A stretch of DNA of 64,000 nt from Schistocerca nitens. Its lineage: Eukaryota > Arthropoda > Insecta > Orthoptera > Acrididae. The stretch lies in contig NC_064619.1 in NCBI RefSeq assembly GCF_023898315.1, positions 299,188,150 to 299,252,149 on the forward strand, read 5' to 3'. Shown one piece after another: positions 10,590 to 21,270 of this stretch. The position numbers were made by a program, and so were the translations under genes. Every line of letters begins with the position of its first letter. Position 1 is the stretch's first letter. Below the pieces are notes generated by a model that was given only the letters and a program-made list of their open reading frames with translations, had not been told where the DNA came from and did not search any database.

Positions 10590-11435
10590 TGGGATTATAC
10601 TAGATGCAACATATGAGGTACATCCAAGAAAAGAAAAATTCAGTTTTCCCCCTAATGTTATCCTTGTCTTCTTTTGTGATGAGGGCCCTGTGTTTTCAAG
10701 TTTATTCATTATTCTTCTGGGTGTTTTTTCTTCTTTATTTTTTTCTCTGGGCAGTAAGTTACTTTTACTTTCCTTTATTATGCATCTCATTTCCTCTGAG
10801 GTCAAACCATTTGTCAGACCTGCGTTGAAGTTAGAGTTGCTGTTCCTTTCTTGTTGGTTTATTACGCATTCACTTACTGTGAATAGATTCTCCATTGTAA
10901 AAAGTTTTCGATGGCTTCGAGCCACACTCATGCAATATTTTTAGAAGTGTAAACCGCCATTTGACTGTGTATTATTATATTTATCTTTATATCATCGTCA
11001 AGTACGACATTAAAAGTTGTTAGATCATTATTAAGTCATATCTTACTTCTGATTTAATAATGGTCTTATAACTTGATAATGGTCCAACAACTTGATAATG
11101 GCCTAAAATCCGGAATGTGGATAGTACAAAAGATAGACATAATAATGCACAGTCAAATGATTGTATACTCTTTTAAGAAATTCTCCACTGTCTTGGGTGT
11201 AACATGTGTGTTGACTTTCTATATAGGTCCATTTCCTAGCAGATTTATTTCTTGCTTTGTGAGCTATATGTCAGCAACACTGACAGGACTTTGATGGAAG
11301 ATGTAGTTTGTTTGCCTTCTACTTCCGTCTTTAACGGTTTTGTTTTGTTTGAAAAGACTGTTTTAGTTTTTGTTGCTGTTTTTCCCACTTTATTTTTGTT
11401 AGTGTTCCTGTATTTGGTTTGACTTTATCTTAATG
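10590..11435 (-). pseudogene. Penelope-like element, N-terminal fragment
   Basis: Minus strand translates to KTPRRIMNKLENTGPSSQKK and NFNAGLTNGLTSEEMRCII. The DNA aligns in inverted orientation with the 5' part of the plus-strand Penelope relic at 13085-13560; for example, AGAATAATGAA is shared. The 11180-11290 part, reversed, gives the N-terminal motif region aligned with RLTKLEINLAEKRPK of the other copy. No RT catalytic motif is present. It is about 1.6 kb from the other fragment and opposite in orientation, so the two could be parts of one rearranged insertion. Confidence 0.7.
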
Positions 11436-12359
11436 CAATTAAATATTTCTGGGATTCAAATACCATTTCCTAGTTCCAGATAAATTTTGAATAGTTTGAT
11501 GTTATGTTTCTGCTTCTTGGTTTGTAGGCACCTAATTTCCTTTTTTCACCCAACCAACGTCAGCTTTGAGCTTGGTGTACTAAGCTGCAGGTGATACTAT
11601 TTACATTGACATGTGCAAACTGACGTATCACACAGTGTGAAACGGATTCTGTTGAATTTTAGGTTTAGAATAGGTTGATGTAGTTTTCTTTTGGTGTTTC
11701 TAAAGTTGTTGTAGAGCTTATATGCAAATGCCTGGCATGAAACTGAAATATTCATATTGAGATCTAAGCTCATTCTTGTATTCCTGTTTGAGGACAAACA
11801 AATTTGATTTAAATAGTTTCCACCCCTTCAGCAAACACAATTTTTCTTCTTGCTTACCCAGACATATTTGGCCTAAGTTAAAGCAGCATCCTTGGGTTTT
11901 GTATTTGCCTTCTATCAAACACCAGTAAAAATTGCTATTTACTGTCAGTGCACACATAATTTCAATTTTTAAGTAAAATATTCACAAATTTGTAAAGAGG
12001 TATTTTTAACATGTATCTTGTTAGTACATGCTGAAGTTCCCATAGCTTTCTGTACTTTCACTTACAACGTTTTTTCTTTTACAGTATGTCACCTGTAAAC
12101 ACAGAGAACGTCATACAAAAAAAAAAAATCTTTACATCGAAAATTATGTTTGGGAAAATTAGACTGTTCTAATTTATACTATTTTACTGTATGTGAAAGA
12201 TAGTGTATCGGTATTTATATTTGTGTTTGTGGATGCACAATGCTTATACGTTATTTTACAGGTTTTTTAATTATATATATGTGGTGTCTGTTGGTTTGGA
12301 CATGTTCAAAATAACAGACACCTATTGATCCAGCAGCCACTATGAATTAAGACATAAAG
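11436..12359. other. AT-rich stretch, nothing recognised
   Basis: No motif-bearing frame. A short perfect inverted repeat (GGTGTCTGTT and AACAGACACC) lies at about 12282-12322. Confidence 0.4.
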
Positions 12360-12371
12360 GAAATAAAGACA

Positions 12372-12551
12372 GCCGGCCGCGGTGGTCTCGCGGTTCTAGG
12401 CGCGCAGTCCGGTCGCAGGTTCGAATCCTGCCTCGGGCATGGATGTGTGTGATGTCCTTAGGTTAGTTAGGTTTAAGTAGTTCTAAGCTCTAGGGGACTG
12501 ATAACCATAGCAGTTGAGTCCCATAGTGCTCAGAGCCATTTGAACCATTTT
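12372..12551 (+). mobile_element. SINE family A
   Basis: Duplication GAAATAAAGACA at 12360-12371 and 12552-12563. Plus-strand head with B box GGTTCGAATCC and a slightly shortened anticodon region, then the common body and tail. Confidence 0.9.
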
Positions 12552-12604
12552 GAAATAAAGACATTGGCTGCAACTGGGCAGGTATTTAAATCAGTGGGGA
12601 AAGT

Positions 12605-12695
12605 TGAAAATTTGTGCCGGACTGGGATTCGAACCTGAGTCTCCCACTTACTAGGCAGATGCTCTGACCACCAAGCTATCCAGACATATTGGTCA
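12605..12695 (-). mobile_element. tRNA-like SINE head, different family
   Basis: Minus strand reads TAGCTTGGTGGTCAGAGC (A-box region) and GGTTCGAATCCCAGTCCGGC (B box and acceptor side), a tRNA shape unlike families A to D. Limits are unclear and no target duplication was found. It is more likely a SINE than a tRNA gene, because neighbouring sequence resembles dispersed repeats and no clean acceptor stem could be closed. Confidence 0.55.
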
Positions 12696-13797
12696 ACACA
12701 ATTGCACAGACTACCCTAGCATGCCTCCAGCAGACCCAAATTCCCAACTTACCCAAACACAACTAATGTAGTGCCTCTTGCCTATTACTCCCATTACTGG
12801 CGGCATCTCGCCGATTCCCATTAGAGTTTGTGCCTGGTGTGCACCCACACCGAAGAGATTATGCCCAGTGCAGCCAGTGTCTGTATTTGCTTTGTATCTT
12901 TTCTTGTTACGTTCGTTATGAAACAGCACTTTAAACTTGCACTGTCTCACTGTTTACGAAAACAAGATCATGAACAGTTGAATATAAACTGGGTAATAAT
13001 TTTGAATCTCATTTTGGTATTAGACTTTGACAACTGTATCTATGTTTGTGTGAAATGTTTAATAGCACCATGAATAAACTGCAACAAAATACAGCAACAT
13101 TAATAAAAATAAAATGGGGAAAGCAACAACAAAAATTAAACGAAATTTTCAAAAAAGACAAAACAACTGAATATAGGAACAGAAAATAAACAAACCACAT
13201 ATTCCATAAATGTATGTTTAACATTACAGACATACGACTTACCAAACTAGAAATTAATTTGGCAGAAAAACGACCTAAATCCAATGTCAGTACACAACTT
13301 ACATACAAGACAGTGGGAATCTTATCATAGAAAATGGAAACATAGTAAAACAAAAAGAAACGAACCATAACTCTAAATTCAATGCAGGTTGTACAGATGA
13401 GTTAACTGCAAACTAAAATTGATGTATAATAAAGGGAAACACAAGTAACAAATTGCCAGGAACAAAAATGAAGAAAAAACACCCATAAGAATAATGAACA
13501 AACTTAGAAACCACAGAGCTGTCATCACAAAAGCAGACACGGGCAAATTATACTAATGAAACTCGAGGAATACAAAAATAAAACCCAAAAGATTTCTAGG
13601 GCACAATCCATGATCCAACACAAACGTACTGAAAAAATACATGAACGCTTTTAAGGAAAATCACATACATATTCACAAAATTGAAAATGAAATGGCTTAA
13701 ACAGAAAACCCCAAGGCATTGACTCTAAACAAGCAACCAGAATACATATGTTTCTGGACAGGGTCGGCCTTTAGCAAAACGCAATTTTGTTTTTTAT

Positions 13798-13837
13798 CCC
13801 AGACACGTTTCACTGCAGTTGCAGTATCTTCAGTGGC
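13798..13837 (-). ncRNA. Hammerhead-ribozyme-like motif, left palindrome arm
   Basis: Minus strand: CCA, core CTGAAGA, a hairpin ACTGC-AACT-GCAGT, core GAAAC, then GTGTC and TGG. This fits the hammerhead layout (CUGANGA, stem II, GAAA, a tiny stem III, cleavage after GUC), with stem I formed by CCA and TGG. One unpaired base before stem II and the very short stem III are departures. Minimal hammerheads are known in Penelope pseudo-LTRs. Activity is not shown. Confidence 0.55.
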
Positions 13838-14279
13838 GTTTTATTTTATGGCTGTTAAAGATAAAGAATGTTCATTAATGTTTGTATGCATCTGAATATT
13901 AGTTTTTAAAATCGTAATTACAGATATTTGAAGAAACACACTAAATTATGTATTCATACCTTTTTACCACATGGTGTGGTTTTCCAGATGTATTTTGTTT
14001 CCACAGTGACTGTTTTGTTTCACAGTTTGCCATCTCAAACCACATACACCTTAAAGTCTATCTTAATGTGCATGTGGTTGCAGATGGCAAACTGTTAAAC
14101 AAAACAGTCACTGTAGAAACAAAATACACCTGGAAAACCATACCATGTGGTAAAAAGGCATGAATACATAATTTTATGTGTTTCTTCAAATATCTGTAAT
14201 TACGATTTTAAAAACTAATATTTAGATGTATACAAATAGTAGAGAAAATTCTTTATCTTTAACAAGTATAAAACAAAAG

Positions 14280-14319
14280 CCCATTGAAGATGCTGCAACA
14301 GCAGAGAAACATGTCTGGG
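14280..14319 (+). ncRNA. Hammerhead-ribozyme-like motif, right palindrome arm
   Basis: Plus strand: CCCA, core TTGAAGA (C3 changed to T), a hairpin CTGC-AACA-GCAG, core GAAAC, then ATGTC and TGGG. Stem I CCCA with TGGG pairs over four bases. The C3-to-T change should weaken or abolish cleavage. It lies in the same direction as the Penelope frame downstream. Confidence 0.5.
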
Positions 14320-15863
14320 ATGAAAAACAAAATTGTGTTTTGCTAAAGGTGGACCCATCCAAAAACATACGTATTGTTAAAGCAAACACGGGAAAAAAGA
14401 GCTTCAACCCCAAGTAAACAACCAGAAATCCATAAGCAGGATTTACCATCATGCAAGTTTTTAATTTCAGATGCATACCAGTACATCATGTAGTTAGAGA
14501 AATACATATATATTTACAGGTAAGTTATGTGCACACAAACAGCAAATGTATACACAACACAAAATATCAAACACATCAATATATCCACAAGTGCCTCAAC
14601 CACATCATTCAACATCACATCCATGTACGCTAATATTTCCGCCGTAGAAACCACTGACAGCAGCAAATAGCAGTTAGAACAATGTAACGACATTCCCAAG
14701 CTCCACATAAAAGAAATAATAAACATTCTAAAAGCAGTCATAGAGGAAAACTATTTTTCATTTGATAACAAGTTCAACTCACAGGAAGATAAGCTATCCA
14801 TGAGGTCACCAACCAATTGACTCCTAGCCAACCTCTTTCTTAGGCATACTGAGAATAAAATATTTGGAACTATAGTAAGGCCCAAACAGTGAAGAACAGT
14901 ATATTGGCATCAGTATGTAGATGGCATCATACGCTTCTTATATGAAATACCCATTCCCATCCAACAATTCAAGAATAACAAAAACAGTCTGCCTGGAAAT
15001 AAAATTTACCAGAGAAACAGAAAAGGACAAAAATTTAAATTTCCCTGACCTCACACTACTCGGATACAACAATCAACATAAATTTTCTATGTACAGAAAC
15101 TCTCCACCACCAGCACACCCATACATAAAAACTGGAATTACGCTATAATACAAAAAAGCCAATTTTTATACTTGTTGCATAGACTGTAAAAAATTCAATT
15201 CAGTAAGGACAAATACAAAAATTAACTGCAGATAATCAAACAAATACCTTTGAGAACAGATAGGACACAATCACTACAGCACCTGGCACACAAAAACAGT
15301 AAGATCACTATTAACATACAAACACAAGCACATAGAATTTAATCGCACTGAACACAAGCACACAGAACACAAATGCACATAAACAAAACGCAGTTACGAC
15401 AGTAAAACAGCTCACATGATGGGCAACATACAAAACAAGTACTTAAAAACGTCTACAGAACTGATAACCCAGTACAGAAAAAATTAAGGACAACCAATAC
15501 CAGTACAGACAAACACAGTAAATCTGATATTTATCAGCTGGCATGTCAAGACTTCATTTCAATTCATATTGGACAGACAAGCAGAAATTTCAATATTAGG
15601 TACACAGAAGAATACAAAAAATAACAGCTGTCATTCTACAAAGTACAGATATGGAACACAGGCCAACTCATTCCAACATTGACCTAAAAAATCTGAAATA
15701 ATGCAACACCTCCCACAGGAACTAATAACTGATGAATACTACAAAATATAGAAAGCTGTAGTAGAAGGAAAAGAAAAAATGAACGAATGCACAGCTCTCT
15801 GCAGTGGAATTCTATTCTTTGCCCTCCAAGAATTATCAGAAGACTCAAACTCATTAAGTCACG

Positions 15864-15864
<1 letters not shown>

Positions 15865-15893
<29 letters not shown>
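15865..15893. repeat. (CA)n microsatellite
   Basis: About 14 CA units, interrupted at the right end by an extra A. Confidence 0.95.
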
Positions 15894-15899
<6 letters not shown>

Positions 15900-16515
15900 A
15901 TCTTACACATAAAGTAAAACAATATAAACTGCATTTCCAGCTGTATTTCGCTATGTAATTAAGTTTTCTAAATTAAGTTACCTATGGTTGCAGATGACAA
16001 ACGATTTCAGAAAAACAGGTACAACGCGTATTACAGGAAGCTAACAAGGGATAAAAGAAAGATTAGACACCATGCATTCGAATAATTGATTGCCTATGTG
16101 GACAGTGGATACAACGCGTACGAAAATCTAATGGAGCTTTACGAACTGTTAATGGTTGTTTAACCAGTTTAATAGTGATCTAATGGTTAAGGGAAAATCA
16201 GTGGACGATATTACTACGACTGTGAATTCAGAACATATCAGTTACACCGAGTGAAACAATTAGAATTATTAACGGCATTTAGCGTTGTTGAAGAACTTGT
16301 ACGATATAATTGTGGTTTTTGGTAGATTATTGGCGCTTTACAGGTCAGTTTGAACTATCATTGGAGTGATATTTGAACACGCATTATCCCAATCATCAAG
16401 AAGGGTGTTATCTATGACTGCGATAATAGCTGGCATGAACACTCACATTTAAACCGCATTGACGAGGTGCAGTTATTGAATCATATGAAGTGAATTATTT
16501 AAACGCTTGTGTACT
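15900..16515. other. No recognisable gene
   Basis: AT-rich sequence between the Penelope relic and the 5S-derived SINE. No motif-bearing frame. Confidence 0.4.
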
Positions 16516-16850
16516 TAATAAAAAAGCTATCCGTCTTCAGGCCACAAGTGGCCCATCGGGACCAACCGACCGCCGTAACATCCTCAATTGAGGATGCGGA
16601 TAGGAGGGGCGTGTGGTCAGCACACCGCTCTCCCGGTCGTTATGATGGTTTTCTTTGACCGGAGCCGCTACTATTCGGTCGAGTAGCTCCTCAATTGACA
16701 TCACGAGGCTGAGTGCAACCCGAAAAATGGCAAGAGCGCATGGCGACCCGGATGGTCACCCATCTAAGTGCCGGCCACGCCCGACAGCGCTAAACTTCGG
16801 TGATCTGACGGGAACCGGTGTATCCACTGCGGCAAGGCCGTTGCCCTACT
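16516..16850 (-). mobile_element. SINE3-type element with 5S rRNA-derived head
   Basis: The minus strand from 16848 reads ACCGGTTCCCGTCAGATCAC, then CGAAGTTTAGCGCTGTCGGG and CTTAGATGGGTGACC, matching the middle of 5S rRNA including its internal promoter (A box, intermediate element, C box). A non-5S body follows, with TCAATTGAGGA repeated and ending near GCCTGAAGACGGATAGC. Imperfect flanks ACTTAATAAAA and ACTAAATAAAA look like a target duplication. The divergent 5S sequence and attached body argue against a working 5S gene. Confidence 0.82.
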
Positions 16851-17739
16851 AAATAAAAGGGGTACTGTTAAATACCATCATTACAAAAGGGAGGACATTG
16901 ACAACAGAGATTATCATGTTGTTGGAACATCGATGTATAGAAGTCTTCGTTTGTTTCACAATATCGCAAACTTCTACCGCGAACGTAATTGAACATTCTA
17001 CGTCCAAGATATATAAGCGTCTATCCTTTGTTAGCGTAAAGGCCTACTACTGAAGAATCATCTTTAAACAGAAGAAGATGTGACTTACATGAATGTTACT
17101 GTGGATTCTTTTGAGTCCTAGTTATACTACGATTTGCAACTGCGACGTAGCGAAATACAATCACAACAGCAACTGTACGAGAAATAAAATATCTTATCCA
17201 TTAATTAATTCGTCGCAGGCAGCCTTCAGTCGACGTCGGGAGAGAAAGGACAGCACAACCTGGAGGTCACGTAAAAGCACTGATACATTCTGAATCAACC
17301 CATGGTGGTTTACACAATTTCAGTAGAGTTGTTGGTGGATTGAGTAGTGCATCGTGCAAGGGAGAATTCTTATGAGAAGTGGCATTGTTAAGTAGATTAA
17401 CCTTAGCTATTTTCCTCTCAATCATTCGAAATTTTCCTGAGATTCCCTGAACTTCAGACCATCGATAATCGACAGGTAATAAAAATTAAAAAATATGTCT
17501 CGCGAAATTTATGTGATAGGTCCCATGATGCCTCGTTAGCCTCAGTTGATGTTCTCGGAAATCCCGCATCTGCACAGTATACTTTCGTGAAATGTCTGGT
17601 TTATATCTGTCGTTTCCTCTATTGTGGAGCGTACCTGCCTTTCAAGGTTTCTTTTGGTTTCGTGACACCGTTAATGATGTGAAATCTTCGCCTCTTCATT
17701 TATAAAATCCGCTGTACGAGACTATAAGCTTATGCCGCC
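16851..17739. other. No recognisable gene
   Basis: Mixed sequence without a motif-bearing frame or recognised repeat. Confidence 0.4.
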
Positions 17740-18130
17740 TACGTTTCTCGGTTTGGCAGAAAGGGCTGTTCAGCGTGGGGCCGTTTTCCACACCCCGCGT
17801 CACGCTGGTAGAGCGTGGCACGTGCGTCGCGGGTTGCGGGCGTGCAGGCGCCTGGCGTGCCCAGGCAGGTGTAGCAGGCAGCAGGTGCGTACGGCCCGTA
17901 ATCAGCGCTAAAAGCATGCCTGCTGCTGCTGCTGCCGCCACCGCCGCCGCTGCCGCCGTCCTAATCTAATTCGCTTCGCCGCTGCGTGTGCGCGCGTCCG
18001 CGAACGCTCGCGTGTGCGCCGGCTGAGCGCTGAGCGCCGGGCGAAGAGCGACGACTGGAAGGCGCGGAGGGGAGGGCAGGGGAGCAGCAAAAACTACGCG
18101 CCCTGCCGGACAGCACGACTAATGAGCACC
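17740..18130. other. GC-rich island with GCT/GCC triplet run
   Basis: High GC and CpG, with a triplet run (17918-17958) read as poly-Ala on plus and Arg/Gln-rich on minus. Frames are open on both strands across it. It resembles a promoter-associated CpG island or untranslated first exon. No known protein domain is visible, and no gene is called. Confidence 0.4.
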
Positions 18131-18747
18131 GAATGTATTATTCAGGGGGCCCTGCGTGTTCTTGCTGCCCCTTTCTCTGCTTCTAAGCCCTCCTCTAAGA
18201 CCGCAGCAATAGCTGAGCCCTTCGCCGTTGTAACTATGAGAGTTTCACACAATACGGGGCCTCTTTTACACGTGGATAAAGATGCTTCGCCGATAAAACG
18301 TTCTCGATAACTTTGTCACGACGAATTCGCATGAAAATGCCCTTTGAAATGTCATATTATGTTAGCAGCGTCATCAGCACCGTTGTCAGCACCAAGCACA
18401 CACGCCACTACCGCACGGATGTCGCCACAACATCCCACTAATGTCCCTACATACAACAGTCACCTATCTCTGACTGTCCCACAAACCCTATCTATGTAGT
18501 AAGCAGCCATGAGGTAAATTTCCATCTTAGATTCCTGAAAACCCCAAACCAAGAAAGACACTAAAAAATGCATAGACATGATACCAGCACAAAGGCCATC
18601 ATCCCAAACATCCCCCGCCAACCTATCCACCTCCTCTTTCCAACCCACCTCCCCACAACTCACAAATTCTGTCCCGATATGAACATAAATATCAGAATCC
18701 TAAAACACGTCCCAGAATATCTGAAAGTATTCCCCAAACCACAAATA
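18131..18747. other. No recognisable gene
   Basis: Between the GC-rich island and Tc1-like copy A. No motif-bearing frame. Confidence 0.35.
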
Positions 18748-20169
18748 CACTCCTGGAAATTGAAATAAGAACACCGTGAATTCATTGTCCCAGGAAGGGG
18801 AAACTTTATTGACACATTCCTGGGGTCAGATACATCACATGATCACACTGACAGAACCACAGGCACATAGACACAGGCAACAGAGCATGCACAATGTCGG
18901 CACTAGTACAGTGTATATCCACCTTTCGCAGCAATGCAGGCTGCTATTCTCCCATGGAGACGATCGTAGAGATGCTGGATGTAGTCCTGTGGAACGGCTT
19001 GCCATGCCATTTCCACCTGGCGCCTCAGTTGGACCAGCGTTCGTGCTGGACGTGCAGACCGCGTGAGACGACGCTTCATCCAGTCCCAAACATGCTCAAT
19101 GGGGGACAGATCCGGAGATCTTGCTGGCCAGGGTAGTTGACTTACACCTTCTAGAGCACGTTGGGTGGCACGGGATACATGCGGACGTGCATTGTCCTGT
19201 TGGAACAGCAAGTTCCCTTGCCGGTCTAGGAATGGTAGAACGATGGGTTCGATGACGGTTTGGATGTACCGTGCACTATTCAGTGTCCCCTCGACGATCA
19301 CCAGTGGTGTACGGCCAGTGTAGGAGATCGCTCCCCACACCATGATGCCGGGTGTTGGCCCTGTGTGCCTCGGTCGTATGCAGTCCTGATTGTGGCGCTC
19401 ACCTGCACGGCGCCAAACACGCACACGACCATCATTGGCACCAAGGCAGAAGCGACTCTCATCGCTGAAGACGACACGTCTCCATTCGTCCCTCCATTCA
19501 CGCCTGTCGCGACACTACTGGAGGCGGGCTGCACGATGTTGGGGCGTGAGCGGAAGACGGCCTAACGGTGTGCGGGACCGTAGCCCAGCTTCATGGAGAC
19601 GGTTGCGAATGGTCCTCGCCGATACCCCAGGAGCAACAGTGTCCCTAATTTGCTGCGAAGTGGCGGTGCGGTCCCCTACGGCACTGCGTAGGATCCTACG
19701 GTCTTGGCGTGCATCCGTGCGTCGCTGCGGTCCGGTCCCAGGTCGACGGGCACGTGCACCTTCCGCCGACCACTGGCGACAACATCGATGTACTGTGGAG
19801 ACCTCACGCCCCACGTGTTGTGCAATTCGGCGGTACGTCCACCCGGCCTCCCGCATGCCCACTATACGCCCTCGCTCAAAGTCCGTCAACTGCACATACG
19901 GTTCACGTCCACGCTGTCGCGGCATGCTACCAGTGTTAAAGACTGCGATGGAGCTCCGTGTGCCACGGCAAACTGGCTGACACTGACGGCGGCGGTGCAC
20001 AAATGCTGCGCAGCTAGCGCCATTCGACGGCCAACACCGCGGTTCCTGGTGTGTCCGCTGTGCCGTGCGTGTGATCATTGCTTGTACAGCCCTCTCGCAG
20101 TGTCCGGAGCAAGTATGGTGGGTCTGACACACCGGTGTCAATGTGTTCTTTTTTCCATTTCCAGGAGAG
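18748..20169 (-). mobile_element. Tc1-like element, copy A (1.42 kb)
   Basis: Ends CACTCCTGGAAAT (left) and ATTTCCAGGAGAG (right, with one change from the expected GTG), flanked by TA. Close to copy B (30924-32346) along its whole length, with only scattered single-base differences, so both are recent. One transposase gene on the minus strand. Confidence 0.92.
18903..19925 (-). pseudogene. Tc1-like transposase, copy A, one nonsense codon
   Basis: Start at 19925 (MPRQRGREPYVQL), ending at GGYTLY. The N-terminal helix-turn-helix (ERGRIVGMREAGWTYRRIA) and paired-type second motif are present. After the stop come FSDESRF (first Asp), FQQDNARPH (second Asp) and SPDLSPIEHVWDWM (catalytic Glu). I count 32 residues between second Asp and Glu, two fewer than the common Tc1 DD34E. 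The only obvious lesion is TAG at 19515-19517, where copy B has TGG (Trp). Confidence 0.9.
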
Positions 20170-20229
20170 TATTTCAAACCATACCAGAGACAGAAAACAT
20201 CATTATCAAATCCATCCATATCTATCTGA

Positions 20230-21270
20230 GCCGTGGTAAAAATTGCAGTTTTGAAGAGCGCGCCGCAGCGCGTAGTGTGAAGCAGTCGCCCTCCGTTTCT
20301 GGCGGTGGCGCCACTGTGGCAATCGCAGCTTTGGTGTCTCCATCTGGTGGGAAAGGGGAAAAGTTCCCTGTTCACGTGGATTTAAGGGGCGCTATGAGCT
20401 CGCTAGTCAGGCAGTCTGGGTCCATTTTTCTTTCCCAGCTTGCTAGTCAGTCTCTCGTCCGCACTTGTTAGGCAGTTAGTGTCTGTCTGTCGTTCGGATC
20501 AACCTTTAAAGCCTGCAAAATGAGAGTCTTTCCACTCCGCCAGTAAGAGAACTCAGCGAGTGGTCGCCCGGTCGGGGCTTAGTTCCTGCTTTTGAGTCTG
20601 CGCGTTAGGTCGCCAGTCGGCCGTGTCAAAAGGGAGCGGCAAGGTTTGAAACGTCCCCTTTTAACAATTTTTTACAACTGTGCTTAACCTGACACACAAT
20701 ATTTTTTTTTTAGCGCAACGCAATCTGACTTTCTAAATCTCTAGAAGAGAATGGCCCTGACTAACATTAAACTATCTCTTTCACAAATCACTTACCTCAC
20801 AAAAATCTTCGCTGCTCAAGCTACTGCAATACAGCGAGCGCCACTACTGCCAGCTAAATAAAAGATTCAAACTATGGAAGGCACTAACTACTGATAGGGA
20901 TAGTTAGCAAATGAAAGATATTAATAGAGAACAAACAATGTATTTACCTTGATATCATGACAAATTACAAAACTGCGCCATCTCTCTCCCCACATCCACC
21001 ACTGCTGGCGGCACACCTCCAACTGCCCAACGCTACGCGCTGTTCACAGCCAGCTGCCTAACACTACAATGGTTGAGTATTACAACAATGCAAAGCAGCC
21101 ACAGACTGCACACGGCACAGCCGGTGATTTTCATACAGAGGTGGCGTTACTAATAAAAAAACCTAAACAGCCTACTTACAGGTTCTCTGCCCGAAAGCTC
21201 ATACAGTCGAAACTTGTTTCTTTCTGCCTCTGAATAAATTGTAACTTTGATATTTAGAGGGTGCTTTCTG
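20230..21270 (+). repeat. GC-rich LTR-like unit, interrupted
   Basis: GC-rich sequence up to 20646 continues after the insertion (GGTTCTCTGCCCGAAAGCTC) and has an AATAAA at 21233-21238. This resembles an LTR or promoter-bearing repeat, but I see no primer-binding site or internal coding region. The limits are estimates. Confidence 0.4.
20647..21180. mobile_element. Solo LTR candidate, 534 bp
   Basis: Begins TGAAACGTCCCC and ends CCTACTTACA, with GGTT on both sides (20643-20646 and 21181-21184). The TG..CA ends and 4-5-bp duplication fit an LTR left by recombination. No second LTR or internal gag/pol is in the window. Confidence 0.6.

Larger units (their letters stand above)
13741..14373. repeat. 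0.63-kb palindrome, inverted Penelope pLTR-like arms
   Basis: Arms of about 310 bases (13741-14050 and 14068-14373) are inverted complements around a short centre near 14059; for example, GTTTGCCATC and GATGGCAAAC, or TTTAGCAAAACGCAATTTTG and CAAAATTGTGTTTTGCTAAA. CAACCAGAA flanks the insertion at 13734-13742 and 14419-14427, consistent with insertion into the Penelope reading frame. Each arm carries a hammerhead-like motif, as known for pseudo-LTRs of Penelope elements. Confidence 0.8.
13085..15640 (+). pseudogene. Penelope-like retroelement (RT plus GIY-YIG remnant)
   Basis: A decayed single-ORF Penelope-like element. N-terminal part (13200-13720): RLTKLEINLAEKRPK, then the FLGTQSMIQH-like and ENHIHIHKI regions. 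After a palindromic insertion (13741-14418) the reading resumes with EIHKQDLPSCK and SRCTPVHHV-like sequence, then the RT core SFNITSMYANIS, ENYFSFDNKFNSQED, a GSPLSP-like relic, YVDGIIRF (in place of YVDD) and FKFPDLTLLGYNN. The C-terminus (15515-15610) has KSDIYQLACQDF and HIGQTSRNFNIRYTEE, a GIY-YIG nuclease with GIY changed to DIY and YIG to HIG. Many stops and frameshifts. The endonuclease remnant points to an EN-containing Penelope type. Confidence 0.8.

Noticed and set aside
12282-12322. Perfect 10-bp inverted repeat as a terminator or regulatory hairpin
   Set aside because: Eukaryotic context, single occurrence, no linked gene.
16730-16840. Functional 5S rRNA gene
   Set aside because: Diverged at many positions and continuous with a SINE body and poly-T-like end.
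17775-18090. Poly-Ala and poly-Gln runs as a possible protein
   Set aside because: Both come from one GCT/GCC triplet tract read on opposite strands.
19390-20471. Long plus-strand frames over Tc1 copy A (and the same over copy B)
   Set aside because: Antisense shadows of the minus-strand transposase; no independent motif.
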